A stretch of 64,000 nt of DNA from Hirundichthys speculiger (Eukaryota; Chordata; Actinopteri; Beloniformes; Exocoetidae): assembly GCA_018398805.1 (NCBI GenBank), contig JAGFBZ010002268.1, forward strand, positions 1,178,001-1,242,000. The letters run 5' to 3'. A program made the translations under genes and the position numbers. Positions 45,092 to 57,350 of this stretch are shown piece by piece. How positions within the stretch are numbered: position 1 is the first letter of the stretch; every line of letters begins with the position of its first letter. Under the pieces are notes generated by a model. It was not told where the DNA came from and ran no database searches. It saw only the letters and a list, made by a program, of their open reading frames with translations.

Positions 45092-46186
45092 TAGGGGTGC
45101 TCCGATCAGGGTTTTTGGGGCCGATCACCGATTACTGAAATCAATATCGGCCGATCCGATACCGATCACCAATTGTATTTATTTCCCTTTGTTTCTTGCT
45201 GTCTTAGACCTTTTCGACTTAAAAATTGTGGACATGCGCCCCCTAGTGGCCCCGCCATAACTGGAGTGTGCGGTGGTCCACCAACTAACCCAAACACAGC
45301 AGCGTGGAGCATTTGTTACAGATAACACAGACATGTCTTGGATTGATGATGTTAGGCAGTGGCCTCCAGTTACAGATGAAGGTAGTTTATCGCTGTTTTT
45401 AATGATTGGTTATGGAAATAGCATGATCTATTCCCATAATCAAACACTAAAAACTGTGGAACGCTGCAACGCTGGCTATAACTAACGTCAACAAGCCATA
45501 AAGATTATGCTACTGTAACGTTAACGCTAGCGGTAAATTAGGCTATGTGTTAATGTCATGTTTAATTTATTTTATCATTTTCCTAATTCATTCATTCATT
45601 CATTGATTTATAGGCTTGTGCTAGTGCTGAGGGCTACAGTAGCCTCATACTGCTGTTCTTTCGGCCAGAATCGTCCGGGACTCTCAGCGAGACTATGAGT
45701 AGTACGAGATTGAATGTTAACGAAAACTCACCCGGCTGCATTCATTTGGAACAAAGTCCTTTCTGCCGATATTTTTCACCCACGTCTTCCTAACTTCTTG
45801 TTCTGCAAACAAGGCAGTCTTCGTGCAGTAAAGGCTTGTGTATTTCATACTTTCTTCTTCCATTGTTGAATTTTCACGCCATTGTTGGCACAGTTTATGA
45901 CGGAACATGTATTCCCACTCGACCGACTCGACATTATAAAAATATATATTTGTACAAAGAGAAAAACACTGGTTAATCTGCGAGCTGGTGAAAGTGTCGC
46001 TCTGTAGCACAACCCAGCAATGGCGGACGGGGTACTTCCGGGGGGCTGGCCCGAAAAGGTCTATACACAGTGTATGTGCACGAGAATAGAGCGTTTTTGA
46101 TTGGCTTTAATGACAATTCTGACCGATCCTGATCATATGCATATCGGCCGATCCGATCAGGTCACCGATCGATCGGTGCACCCCTA
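45092..46186 (-). mobile_element. Element with 8 bp TSD carrying a THAP-like exon and a CTCF-like motif
   Basis: Perfect GGTAAAAG duplications (45084-45091 and 46187-46194) bracket 1095 bp with ends TAGGGGTGC and GCACCCCTA and repeated GGCCGATCCGAT motifs. The 8 bp duplication fits hAT or P-type elements. A minus-strand exon-like frame at 46010-45732 ends in a THAP-like segment and a consensus donor. GCGCCCCCTAGTGG at 45236-45249 is a perfect CTCF core on the minus strand. Confidence 0.85.
45732..46010 (-). pseudogene. THAP-like exon fragment inside a non-autonomous element
   Basis: The frame ends QEVRKTWVKNIGRKDFVPNE, then CSR, then GTGAGT (complement of 45726-45731), a textbook splice donor. 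W-x2-N-(I/V)-G-R-x-DFVP before CS-x-HF is the middle of the THAP zinc-finger DNA-binding domain. The CS-x-HF part would lie in a next exon that is absent. The leading cysteine pair is not clear in this frame. THAP domains occur in P-element-type transposases, so this is plausibly a transposase first-exon relic. Confidence 0.45.
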
Positions 46187-46496
46187 GGTAAAAGTGCAAC
46201 AAAAGTCAGACATTTATGATCAGAAAGAAAAATCAGGAATCTGTCTTAATAGTCAATAGAAAAGACACAAATTTCAAAATGTAACAATTTATGGTTCATT
46301 CAAAATTTCTTTAGCTTTGGTACTTGTGTTAAACAGAAGGCAAGTATTTTCTGCATAATGCATAAAAGAATATCAACTTTACCCTCAGCTCTTTGAAATT
46401 ATGCAGTTAAAACCAAATCCAGGACAAGCAGAGTTGCAAAACCAAACTAATTTTATAACCTAATAACCAACCAAACTGTTGTGGGTTCTTTTTTGT

Positions 46497-46860
46497 TTTG
46501 TGTACAAGATAACTCAAAAAGTTATGGATGGATTTTGATGAAATTTTTAGGAGTTGTCAGAAATGCGAAAAAGAAGAACTGATTTCATTTTGGGTGTGAT
46601 CCGGAAGAAATCCTGGATCCTGGATCACTTTCAAATTTTCGATAACATTGCGGTCACTGGGGCCGAAAATTGTTTCTCAATATCTCCGTTAATTATTGCC
46701 CAAAACATATTAAGTTTGACTCAGGGATTGACAATGGAAACCTCTCTCAAATTTCAAAGGCTGATCTGGATCGGAATCATGACGCGGATTTTATCGCAAT
46801 CTGTCATTGCTATATGCAGGGCTTAAAGTATTCCGGCACTGTGCCGGATCTCTGCCATTT
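46497..46860 (+). repeat. Interspersed repeat of the AACTCAAAAAGTTATGGATG type
   Basis: The phrases GATAACTCAAAAAGTTATGG, GGATTTTGATGAAATTTTTA and GGTGTGATCCGGAAGAAATC followed by CTGGATC resemble a repeat seen in many fish and invertebrate genomes. Its class is not settled from sequence alone. It ends near a poly(A)/(CA) run at 46872-46898. Confidence 0.45.
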
Positions 46861-47637
46861 GACTATGATTTAGGAAAAAAAAAAAAAAAACACACACAGA
46901 AACACATTATCTCTGAGTGGACTTGAACGCAGGCGAGGCTAGCCGGCGGTTTATTCTCCCGCAATCAGAAGAATGGAAGCAAAATTCAAGTGGCGCTGGG
47001 CCTGGACAGAGGAAAGGGGTGGGGACGGAGAGCCGTTTGGGAGCTGCTGCCAGAAGCTAAGGAAGCCTGGTACCTGACATAGGACAACAGTCAGTCATAC
47101 ACTGCACAAATCTGGCCTTTATGGAAGAGTGGCAAGAAGAAAACCATTTCTCAAAGATATCTATAAAAATTCTCATTTAAAGCAACAATGCAAAACAATA
47201 TGTTTGGAGTAAAAGCAACACAGCTCATCACCCTGAACATCCCCACTGTCAAACATGGTGGTGGCAGCATCATGGTCTGGGCCTGCTTTTCTTCAGCAGG
47301 GACAGGGAAGATGGTTAAAATTGATGGGAAAATGGATGGAGCCAAATACAGGACCATTCTGGGAGAAAACCTGTTGGAGTCTGCAAAAGACCTGAGACTG
47401 GGACAGAGATTTATCTTCCAACAGGAAAATTATCCAAAACATAAAGCCAAATCTACAATGGAATGGTTCACAAATAAACGTATCCAGTTGTTAGAATGGC
47501 CAAGTCAAAGTCCAGACCTGAATTCAGACCTTTCTGTGGAAAGAGCTGAAGACTGCTGTTCACAAACGCTCTCCATCCAACCTCACTGAGCTCCAGCTGT
47601 TTTACAGGCAGAATGGACAAGAATTTCAGTCTCTGGA

Positions 47638-47640
<3 letters not shown>

Positions 47641-47675
<35 letters not shown>

Positions 47676-47755
47676 AGAGAGCCCTTACTCCATTGAATTT
47701 CCCTTTATGGGATAAATAAAGTATTTTTCATTTCATTTCATTTCATTTCATTCAA
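47641..47755 (+). mobile_element. LINE-like 3' tail with A-run and (ATTTC)n
   Basis: A run of about 31 A and GA repeats is followed by CCTTTATGGGATAAATAAAG and a (TTTCA)n tail. The flanking Tc1 reading resumes after it (AAAACTGATAGAGACAAAC), so it is an insertion. The AATAAAG plus pentamer tail is typical of short L2-type retroposon 3' ends. Confidence 0.6.
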
Positions 47756-47828
47756 AACTGATAGAGACAAACCCCAAGAGACTGGCAGCTGGAACTGCAG
47801 CAGAAGGTGGCACTACAGAGTATTAATG

Positions 47829-48111
47829 GGGTGGCTGTAGCTCAGTTGGTAGAGCGGGTCGTCCAATGACCGGAAGGTTGGCGGTTCGATCCCGGCTCCA
47901 ACTGTCTACATGCCAAAGTGTCCTTGGGCAAGACACTGAACCCCAACTTGCCTCCAGTGGGCCTGGCAGCGCCTTGCATGGCAGCAGCCGCCCACTGGTG
48001 TATGAATGTGTGTGTGAATGGGTGAATGTGAGGCCTTTGTGAAGCGCTTTGGGGGCACCATGATGGTGTCTGAAAAGCGCTATATAAGTGCAGTCCATTT
48101 ACCATTTACCA
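47829..48111 (+). mobile_element. tRNA-derived SINE inserted in the Tc1 element
   Basis: The tRNA-like head has an A box TAGCTCAGTTGG (47839-47850) and a B box GGTTCGATCC (47883-47892). The body includes AAGTGTCCTTGGGCAAGACA, and a 3' part with AAAGCGCTATATAAGTGCAG precedes the tail CCATTTACCATTTACC. A 5 bp TAATG flank is present on both sides (47824-47828 and 48112-48116). The head sequence is good but the element is a SINE, not a cellular tRNA gene. Confidence 0.88.
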
Positions 48112-48310
48112 TAATGCAAGGGGGCCGAATAATACTTCACACCCCACTTTTTAGTTTTATTTGTTAAAAAAGTTTAGAATATCCAATAAATTTTGTTCCA
48201 CTTCACAATTGTGTCCAACTTCTTGACAAAAAATCTTTAAGTTTAAAGCCTGAATGTGGCAAAAGGATGAAAAGTTCAAGGGGGCCATATACTTTTGCAA
48301 GGCACATATG

Positions 48311-50455
48311 TATTTTTAAAATATATTATCAATAAAATAAATTTTATTTGTATGGCCATGTTAAGCACTGTGACACAGATGTTGTAAATTGCACTTACAA
48401 ATAAAATTGAATAAATAATTAATTTGAATCAATAGTGTGACATCATCGTAATAGGCCCCGGTGCAATTTTTTTTTGTGCCTCCGCCCTGACCTCAAGCAC
48501 ATGTGCGCAACACACAAGCTTGGTCACACATGCACAGCCACTTGAGAGAACTGGTTACAGGTGATTGGCCACTCGCTCTTCCTGCACACCATATTTGGCA
48601 CAATGGACTGAGAATTTCCCATCATACTTTGTGGGTTACCCTGTTCCGTTTATCTGCACCATGAGTTAAGTGTATATGTGATTGCATCACTTCTGACCAA
48701 ATTTTGACATCCGAATGATAGCAGTGGTTCTGACTCTTATAATTTGTATCGTGAGAAATGGTGTAAGATTGACTGTGAAATGGGTGTTGGGCTACCGGTC
48801 GATTGCAATCGACAGGTTGACGACCACTGCTTTAGAGTAATTAAGAGACTGGAGTGTTTAACTTGAGTACCATATTGCTGGTTTTGGTACCTAAACAGAA
48901 GGGTTCTAAAAAGTGGGATCTTGCAGATTTATAATTTTTGTAGCCTTTCCAATTTTTGACAGTGGAAGCTGGTTTAGAAACATGAATCGATGGTAGTGTA
49001 ACAGGTGTGTTTAAAGTAAAACGGAATCTGACTGTGCCTAATTTGTTTACACTCATCAGTGTAATTGCACTTTGTGCTACAGATTTAAATTGTTTTGTTT
49101 TTATTGTTTTCCCCTTGGCAAGGGGAAATTTGCAAGACAATAAATTCTTTGAGGTCAGACTTGGCAAATTCATTAGCATACTTGCAGTACATCAAATTCC
49201 ATGGTGGTTTATCCAGTCGATGGTAACATTTAGCTTAGGCCCCAATCAACATAAATCTCAATGCTTTATTTATTAATATTTGATTAGATTTTTTTTTTTT
49301 TATGTATTTATTTTTTAAGACCCCTATGAATTGGTTTCCTGTACCATTTCATTTCAATACTGACTGAAGAAATCAAACTCACAGACAGGATCAGCATGGG
49401 TATGCTTTGGACTGGATGGTGTTTTGGCTGAGCAGCAATTGGTAGCGCAGTGATGTGTGGATTGCTTTTTTTTCCTTTTAAAGGATTAATGTCTGGCTCC
49501 AGAGATGAAGCCATGAGGTCATCTCATCAGTGTGTTGTCCCTCTGTGTTCCCATGCTGTGCTTGCAATGGGGTATATGGAGCAGACATCTCAGTCTGTTG
49601 CAGCCACCAGGAAACATAAACATGCTAGTTGTGATAAGTGTGTGCCTTTGCTTGTTTGTCCTATTAAAAAATGACAAATAAACTGGAATATGGTACCATG
49701 CCTTCAGTTTATGTGTTACATGAACTTTGAGTACCTTTTGAGATTCTGTTGGAGGGGTTAGGAATGTCGGGGGTGGGTGGCGTGAGAGACGGCGCTCAGT
49801 TTATTGACTGTCTTTGGGTGGTCTCCTGCAGCTGACGTCAGCCTTTGAAAGCACACGTATAGTCAGTCATGGTGACCAAGAGCAGCACAAATATTTTGCT
49901 GATGAGGGACAAACTGCTGTGTCAGCTAAGCCTGATCGAGCTGTGCTTTCCCTCTGTCTATGTTTCGGTCTTTTTTCATAGATTATTCAACTACTTTATT
50001 ATTTAAAGAAAAAGAGAGACTTTGGAGATGGTTAATGCCCTTGTTTTCAGTCTCACCAAAGTTGGCTGGGCCACATACTTATGGTATGTTGAACACAAGC
50101 TGCTGTGGTGGAGTTCATGTTCAGTTTTATATTTAAATATCTGTATAAAGCGCCACTCTTTCACTGATTCTTTACTTGATGCCTTCACTGAGTGCAAAAT
50201 CAGATAGAAAATACATTTAAATATTGCCAGGAAAAAGATTTAAATATTTTTTTCTAGAAGTTGATCATTGTACAGAATTTAGACAATGTTGATCATATAT
50301 TACTATTCCGATGATCTAATTTAGTTTTCCATGGGTTTATTAATTTACTGAATGCCCCTTTTTTTTTTCTTTTAAACCCACTCGATATATCAGTCATTGT
50401 TGAAAATGTATTGCACAAATAAAAAAACTTCTAATTGAGTTGGAGAGGATATTGA
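48311..50455. other. Spacer without a recognised gene
   Basis: Contains a phrase at 48787-48830 (GACGACCACTGC end) that looks like a hAT terminus and T-rich stretches. ORFs here (such as 49007-49276) show no family likeness. Confidence 0.45.
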
Positions 50456-50459
50456 CATA

Positions 50460-50578
50460 TTTTGTTATTCTTTATTCAGGACTTGCTTGAGCATCAAAAC
50501 ACCTGTTTCTCACAGTATTCAGACAGGCAGAATTATTTGTGATATTGATTTTGAAGTCATATTGCCCAGCTCTAGTGG
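50460..50578. mobile_element. End of a CTAGAGCTGGGCAATATGAC hAT-like element
   Basis: On the minus strand the boundary CTAGAGCTGGGCAATATGAC resembles the left end at 4608. The other terminus was not identified. Confidence 0.4.
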
Positions 50579-51192
50579 TTACTATCACAGTACCTGCTAT
50601 CTGTGATTGGAGTTTTGGCTCTTTCTCAGTCAATAAACCAAAATAAAGCCTTGTTGAATTTGCCTTGCAGTACACCCCTTGGGCTACAGTGCTCCACCTA
50701 TCCATGGTTTATATGTATGAAATTTCTTCCTTGAATTTTATGGTTCATCACTATACTTCTGGGTGTTAATAATGGATAATTCTTAACTTAATTTTAATAT
50801 TTTCAGAAATCTTAGTTTTTTATGCGTTTTTTTTTTATTATTTGTTTTATATCCCCGTTTACTTGTTGTTGGTGTCTTTCTTTGAACTTCTTTTTCCCTC
50901 CGGATCAAAAGTTGGAAATTCTAAGTTCTAATTTGGCATAAATGCAATAACAGTACTTTTTTGATGTATTTTGTAGAAGTAAAACTTTTCAAGGAAGAAT
51001 TCTTTGATCAACAGTTGGTCAAAGTAAAGAAATGGTATATGTGACTTCTAAAAAGACAAGTCAAGACATGCTTCATATCTGAAAGGAATTTATCTTCCTC
51101 CTTGGGTTTCCAGTGGTGTTCAGGAATTTACTTTTCCCAGAACAATTAGAGTACACTTTGTGTTTTGTTGTTGTGTATGTATGTAGGTATGT

Positions 51193-51201
51193 GTATATAT
51201 A

Positions 51202-51299
<98 letters not shown>
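51193..51299. repeat. (TA)n microsatellite, left flank of family A copy 3
   Basis: About 100 bases of pure TA, followed by degenerate TATG/TATC repeats up to 51537. Both strands give artefactual Tyr-Ile frames. Confidence 0.97.
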
Positions 51300-51300
<1 letters not shown>

Positions 51301-51347
51301 AACAATGTGTGTGTATGTATATGTATATATGTATGTATTTATGTATA

Positions 51348-51383
<36 letters not shown>

Positions 51384-51537
51384 TATGTATGTATATATGT
51401 ATATATGTATATCTATATATATGTATCTGTCTATCTATATATATATATATATATATATCTATATATATATATATCTCTATATATATATATATTCTATCTC
51501 TTATATATATATATCTATATATATATGTATATATATG
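51300..51537. repeat. Degenerate (TATG)n and (TATC)n microsatellite
   Basis: Alternating TATGTATG and TATATCTA blocks that continue the TA tract up to the hAT copy. There is no coding meaning. Confidence 0.9.
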
Positions 51538-52758
51538 TAATTATCGACCTGATAACTATCGGGCCGATAACAGGAAATTATGACGTCATCTCCATAAGTC
51601 CAATATCATGACGAATAGCCCGATAACATATATATATGTATATATATATATATATATATATTTGTCAACACGACAGAGCCTCGCTCCCTCTGAGCCTTGA
51701 ATGACTGGCAGTGAATGTTATGTTCAAGTGATGTCGGCATAATCAGAAAAATGATTTCTCAATAAGGAAAATCAAGAATACCCCCTCATGCCAGAAAACA
51801 ACTTGTTAACTCGATTTCAATTTTGGTAGTTGCTGATTTTAATTTATATTCGCAGTATTTTCCCACATGTTACACATACAAAATAGAAAAAATAGATAAG
51901 GCTGAAAGAACGACGAGCAGACAAGGGAACAGAGGAATTTACGTTACGCCTTGAATGCAGCATGCAGTTCAGTGCGCTGATAAAAACAAACAAACGTGAC
52001 GGCTATTATATTGAACTTCGTTAAAGTCTCAGAAGAAGATAGTTAGCTGGTTATTTGTGACAAATGCTCCAAGCGAAGGAGGGAAAAATGGCAGAAGCTT
52101 TAATACGTCAAACCCGATCAGCCACCTGAAACATAGCCATCGCTTCCATGGAGTTTTGAAATTGTGCTAACGTGAGCTAACATGAGCTAACGTCAGCAAG
52201 CCAGCAGCAAGTCAACCTCTCCTCTCTGCTCCTTGCCATCATCTCTCTCATCTAAAGCTTCCATGAGATTAAAAAAAAAACCCAAAACTACTGAACCTCA
52301 TTCACTTTAATTAAAAGGCATTCATTTGAATAGAACTCTTTAAATGTATTTTATCTGTTCCTATGAGTGCATTTTTTTCAGTTTATTTACACAGACAAGT
52401 CTAACTTGTGTCAGTACATATGCACTGTGCATTATTTTTTATTGTCCTTTAGGAATGCATTTTTTCAGTTTGTAATTCTGATGCATGTATTTCCATCAGT
52501 TCAAGGAGCCTTTATTTTTTATATCAGTCAGTAATGCACCTTATTGAAAATTATGTGAGATATATAACAGGTTTGTTTGATAGCTTTACGAAAATGTCTG
52601 AGAGGCTTGCCAATAGTTTTTCATTAGATAAAATAAATATCTGTTCATTTAAAGAGTCAAAACTGTTTTTACTTTTGTTCATAGTATTGATGTAATGGTC
52701 TTAGGTATATGTGTGTTATCGGTTATCGGTATCGGCCTTTAGGAGCTGAAAGTTATCG

Positions 52759-52760
<2 letters not shown>
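51538..52760. mobile_element. hAT family A, copy 3 (inverted, terminal repeats eroded by AT repeats)
   Basis: Collinear with copies 1 and 2 but in the opposite orientation. It begins CCTGATAACTATCGGGCCGA and ends TCGGCCTTTAGGAGCTGAAA followed by GTTATCGGTG. The extreme TAGGGATGCA ends are missing on both sides, and simple repeats begin where they should be. A third AT expansion lies inside at 51628-51662. A BED-start frame (about 52012-52110, +, with LVICDKCSKRREK) parallels the other copies. Confidence 0.85.
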
Positions 52761-52938
<178 letters not shown>

Positions 52939-53850
52939 TGTATGTGAAATTTTAATTATTTGCTTCGACACAACAAGCTGAAGGCACATTGTTGCCCAGT
53001 GTCGGGCTTTTATTGAATGTAGTCCACCGCGCCACACCTCTTTTTACATTCCTCTGTGTGTGTATGAGATGACTTTTCTGTGTTGGCTGTATAAGCATCA
53101 ACACCAGTATTTGTTTCCAAGTTCCAGCATGCCCATGTAGTTCCTTCCATAACCAAATACAGGCAAAAGACTCCTGTGGTTTTTTCCCCCTATGTTGCGT
53201 TATCATTTTCATGAGGCAGTATCACAGCAGGTTCCTTTCTTTGCTATACTCCCCTCAGTCAAAGAGCATTACTGTGTAGTGCCAATGTTACATGTATAAA
53301 TATTGATGGAAAACATACCAATTTTCCTCACTTTGTAACCTTCTCTCTAGTGTGCTTTCCTTTCATGTGCCAAATAAATAAATTCTAATAAGTGTTTTCT
53401 TTTCACATAGTACCTCTTTAGGGTAGTGACTGGCTTATTAATTTATGATAGATTTTCTTCATTAGTGACCTAAATATTTTTGTGCTACCTAGTTTTCATT
53501 GCCCCAGCTCATTTTTTTCCCCTTTTTGTTTTCCTTTATAATCACCACATCATCAGACTAGTTGCAGTAATCTCAATAAACCCAGCACCCGTCCACATCC
53601 AAAACCCATAACTTTGCATGTTTTTAATTATCCTGCAGGGATCAGTGTTATTTTAATGACAACTGAAAGAAAATGCTACTGTATCAACTATGCTACTGAC
53701 ATACACATTCAAAAACCATTAAATATCTCAGTCCAGATTTTCTTTTTCTTTTTTTTTTTTTTGGATTAATTCTTTTGATAAACTTTGAACTTGTATGCTG
53801 GCAATTGACAATAAAGACACTATGCTTGCACTACAATTAGCAGCACCAGG
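52939..53850. other. Spacer without a recognised gene
   Basis: No exon or transposon end was recognised. A poly(T) run lies at 53739-53762. Confidence 0.5.
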
Positions 53851-54594
53851 TAGAGGTCTTCAGAACAACCCGACAACCCGAAAACCCGAGGTTCCGACCC
53901 GACCCGAATCGGGTCTCGGGTCCATTTAAAAGACGTGACTCTGGGTTCGGGTCGGAATTGGTACAGTTAGTCTCGGGTGCTCTTTGACAGGCTGGGTCTG
54001 CGTTTACTCGAGAGAGGTATAGATATTGGCAGTGGCAGCCAATGTCAGGACTCGGGGCAGTTAAATGATTTTTAATTAATGTGGCATGTTTGTCATGAAA
54101 CAATCGTGTTGCTGTAACGTGTTATTACCGGTTTGCCCGGCAGCTGTAAAACACAACGGATCGCCAACATGAAAATGCTGGATGAAAGATCATATTAACG
54201 ACACGTCCTGACCGGTGTAGGCTATTAGTGTTAGCAGTTGCTACCAATAGCATCTGTATCCACAAAGATACTTCACGTAGCCTATGTAGCAACCGAACTG
54301 GGTAGAAGAAGACAACTTTAGGTATGAAAATCAAGTTTTATTCAACGCTAGACAACTTTTAACATGAGCAACTATGGGCTGTATTGTCTCGGTTCTATTC
54401 GGGTAACTTGGTTCGGTTCGTGGTCGGAAACTAAAGACTCGGGTCGGGTCGGTTCCGGGTCCAAATATTACGGGTCCATTCGGGTTCGGACCCCCGGACT
54501 TATGATAATAGCTCGGGTCGGGTCGGTTTCGGGTCGAATTTTCACGGGTTCTTTTGGGTTCGGGTCCATGTAAGTGGACCCGTGAAGACCTCTA
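53851..54594. mobile_element. Complete hAT-type element with TAGAGGTCTTC ends
   Basis: Ends TAGAGGTCTTC and GAAGACCTCTA, with flanking 8-mers GCACCAGG (53843-53850) and ACACCAGG (54595-54602), 7 of 8 matching. Both ends are rich in CGGGTCGGGT motifs. No coding capacity was recognised. A truncated sister lies at 22657-22794. Confidence 0.85.
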
Positions 54595-54642
54595 ACACCA
54601 GGCAAAATGGCAACATTAAATGTTGAGCTTGATCTACAGATA

Positions 54643-54917
54643 CACTATATTGCAAAAAGTATTTGTTCACCCATCCAAATTTTCTGAATCAGGTGTTTCA
54701 ATCATTTTTTAATGGCCACAGGTGTATAAAATTAAGCACCTAGGCATGCGGACTGTTTCTACAAACATTTGTGAAAGAATGGGTCTCTCTCTCAGGAGCT
54801 CAGTAAATTCCAGCGTTGAACTGTGATAGGATCCCACCTGTGCAACAAATCCAGTTGTGAAATATCCTTGCTCCTAAATATTCCACAGTCAACTGTCAGC
54901 TGTATTATAAGGATATA
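54643..54917 (+). mobile_element. 3'-truncated Tc1 fragment, sister of 21906
   Basis: Begins ACACTATATTGCAAAAAGTA and follows the left end of the Tc1 at 21906 through GGTGTATAAAATTAAGCACC and on to TGTATTATAAGGA, where it stops abruptly. There is no transposase frame. Confidence 0.8.
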
Positions 54918-56822
54918 TGGGCATATTTTTATGAACGATGTTCTTCTGATGCAGTTAAAATATTAATTTATTCCATTAACTGATCCGAAAACCATAACGC
55001 CGGCAGTTAGCACCACAGCTGTCAAAAACCCTTTGCCCTTCCGGGTCAAACACCTAACCAGTAACAGGCAGCTATCTTAATACCTGACCCTCAGGTAACA
55101 ACACAGCGACACCCACAGACACACAGAGTGAACTACAATTCATAACAACATATTTGGCTCCTATACAACTGTTTCTTTATTTGCACATTTATATGTATTT
55201 AAGGTTCAGCTTAAAGTCCAAAGTTTTTTTTCATTTGAACTTGCACTATAATTTTTGTTCCTGAAAATTATTTGCATACTTTGACCTATTATGGTTGTTA
55301 GTGTTTATTTAAATTTGCACCAGACAAATAAGCTTTGTTCCTGTTATTTATTTTGTTCATTAAAAAAATAAAATCTCTTTCTGTGCCAGTTGTTTGCCCT
55401 TTTAATGTGAAAGTTTCATTTTGATAAAAGTTTGGCTTCTGATGTTTTAGTTTGACAAGAAAATTGTTTTTTGGACATTTGTACAGCAATGAAGAATACA
55501 GTGATAATATCGTAAACTGTGATAATTTGGTCACTATAATCAATATCAAATTTTCTATATCATTACATATCTAACTCTCATGCATAGTTGGTGAATCTTG
55601 TCATTCATCATGCCATCTTGGACATTCTTGTCAACTTGTCAACTCTTTTCCACTTGTGTTGTATCTTATTGCCTCATATTTTGTTCAAAAACTGTCATTC
55701 TTGGCTTGGCAATTTTCATTCAATTTATTCTTAACTTGCAATTTATTTGTAAAACACATTTTCTTTAGATCTTTTCAATATAACAAAAGTTTGACTGAAC
55801 TGAATTAACACTAAGGAATGAGCTAGATAATTTGCTGCCCTCTTTGTAGAGATGGACTTTTGTGAATTGGACCTGCTGTACTTCTGTTTACCACCAGAGG
55901 GTGTTCTGTCCTCTTGCAATCAGTCCTGAAGAAGTGGGCTTACCAATACGATGTACATACCAAAAACTGAATTCCTCTTTTATCCATACACCTGGTCTGG
56001 AACATCGGTGGGCACTCTGCCTTATCCAAGAGGGACTAACACTCTGAAGCATCGACTTACCTGTCTCATAGTAAAACAGTGACTGCAAGCATTCTTGTCA
56101 CTTTCATACAGGTCTGCTCTTCTCCTCTCCACATTGGTTCTCAAATACTCTCCGCCTTTGCATCCACCACCCTTTCTGTCTCTACCTCAAGGGGTTTTCA
56201 GTTACACTTAACATGCCCAGACAGTTGCACACAGTTGACTACTTAATGCGCACTTCTACGGTCACAGATGAGAAGGATATTTGTGTTGGGGTGGCGGTGT
56301 AAAACTGCCAACAGCAGTCCCAGAAAATGCCTGCAGATTGTAACAAGCTACCAGCAGGATGGAGAGAGCTGCATAATATTTATCAGTAACATGTTCCCCA
56401 ATAAATAAAATTGCATTCTGCTGAATCTTTTTATATTTTCATCCTTTACTTAAGTTATTTTAATAATGACTGACTCCGGAATTTTTTTTTCCACATGCAG
56501 TCATTAGCAAAATACAAGATGAATGTTTTGTCTATTTGCCTCCCCTTCTTTGATGAGAAGCTGTGATTCATATATTGTTTTGAGTATTCTGTGGCACAGT
56601 TGATGCTATTTGAGTTAATGCTATTTGAGCTTCCTCTTAAAGTTCCCATTAACAGTGATGCAGCGAGAGTTAACTGCCATGCAGGTAGATTACCACAATA
56701 AATCAAATTGTCACTGAAATATTCACACAGCATGCAGCTCTTCTTAATGTCACAAGCCGGTATCACTAGGGATACATTCTAAAAATAGAAAATGATTATT
56801 GCTGTCACATCTTAACTTGAAG
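54918..56822. other. Spacer without a recognised gene
   Basis: AT-rich. A possible hAT-like end with repeated GATAAT and ATCAATATC motifs occurs at 55495-55565. CCACCAGAGGGTG (55891-55903) resembles the CTCF core. No exon recognised. Confidence 0.45.
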
Positions 56823-57350
56823 TAGGGCCCTATGGAATCCGTGATCACGGAATCGTGGACGGAAACGCGGAATTGGAGATTAAAAATGGAATTCACTTTA
56901 AATGCGCAATATAATAGAACTGAACGGCAATTTGCGTAAGACCTCAAACTTTTCTTCAAACGCAACCCGGATATCGGTGCGTACAAGAGCGCGTCCAAAT
57001 AGCATCAATGCACGTCCACCTGGTCACACATGGACGTGCACAAACTAACTACTCCTATGGATAATGTAGCGGGTAGCGCAGGTGGGCTAGCGGGTTTAGC
57101 AAGGTGGACGATTGCGTTCTTTGCGGGGGAACGCCTCTCCTGCTACCCGCTATCCTTAAATAGCGGCTTTAGGAGATCTGGCGGAAGATCAGGCCCATAT
57201 TCTCTCCAGCGTGTTCTGGGTCTGCACCGCGGTCTTCGACACTGGAGCAGATCTGATTTAACATGGAGGAATGACGCGAAAGTTTTGTTGCAGTGCAGAT
57301 TTTTTTTTCAGACAGAATTGTTGCTACCTGAGTTGCTACCCAAACTGTAA
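56823..57350. mobile_element. Possible hAT-like element with TAGGGCCCTATGGAATCCG start
   Basis: The left boundary resembles a TAGGGCCCTATGGAATC-type hAT end. No matching right end or target duplication was found. It contains a 106 bp module (57243-57348) shared with the complete hAT at 60730, and it abuts a second hAT fragment at 57351. Confidence 0.45.

Larger units (their letters stand above)
47090..48310 (+). mobile_element. 5'-truncated Tc1-family transposon with two retroposon insertions
   Basis: The decayed frame 47188-47589 carries PTVKHGGGSIMVWACFSSAG, then KPxxK-like LESAKDL, FQQENYPKHKAKST and LEWPSQSPDLN, which are Tc1 transposase motifs including the region of the second Asp. The 3' end AGGGGGCCATATACTTTTGC is a Tc1-type terminus (about 48279-48305). 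The 5' half is missing. A poly(A)/(ATTTC) block and a SINE split the 3' region. Confidence 0.85.

Noticed and set aside
47829..47900. tRNA gene
   Set aside because: The head has A and B boxes but continues into a SINE body with a tail and target-site flanks, so it is retroposon sequence.
51165..51611. Long Tyr-Ile frames on both strands, also at 52716-52955
   Set aside because: They are translations of TA and TATG microsatellites and have no gene structure.
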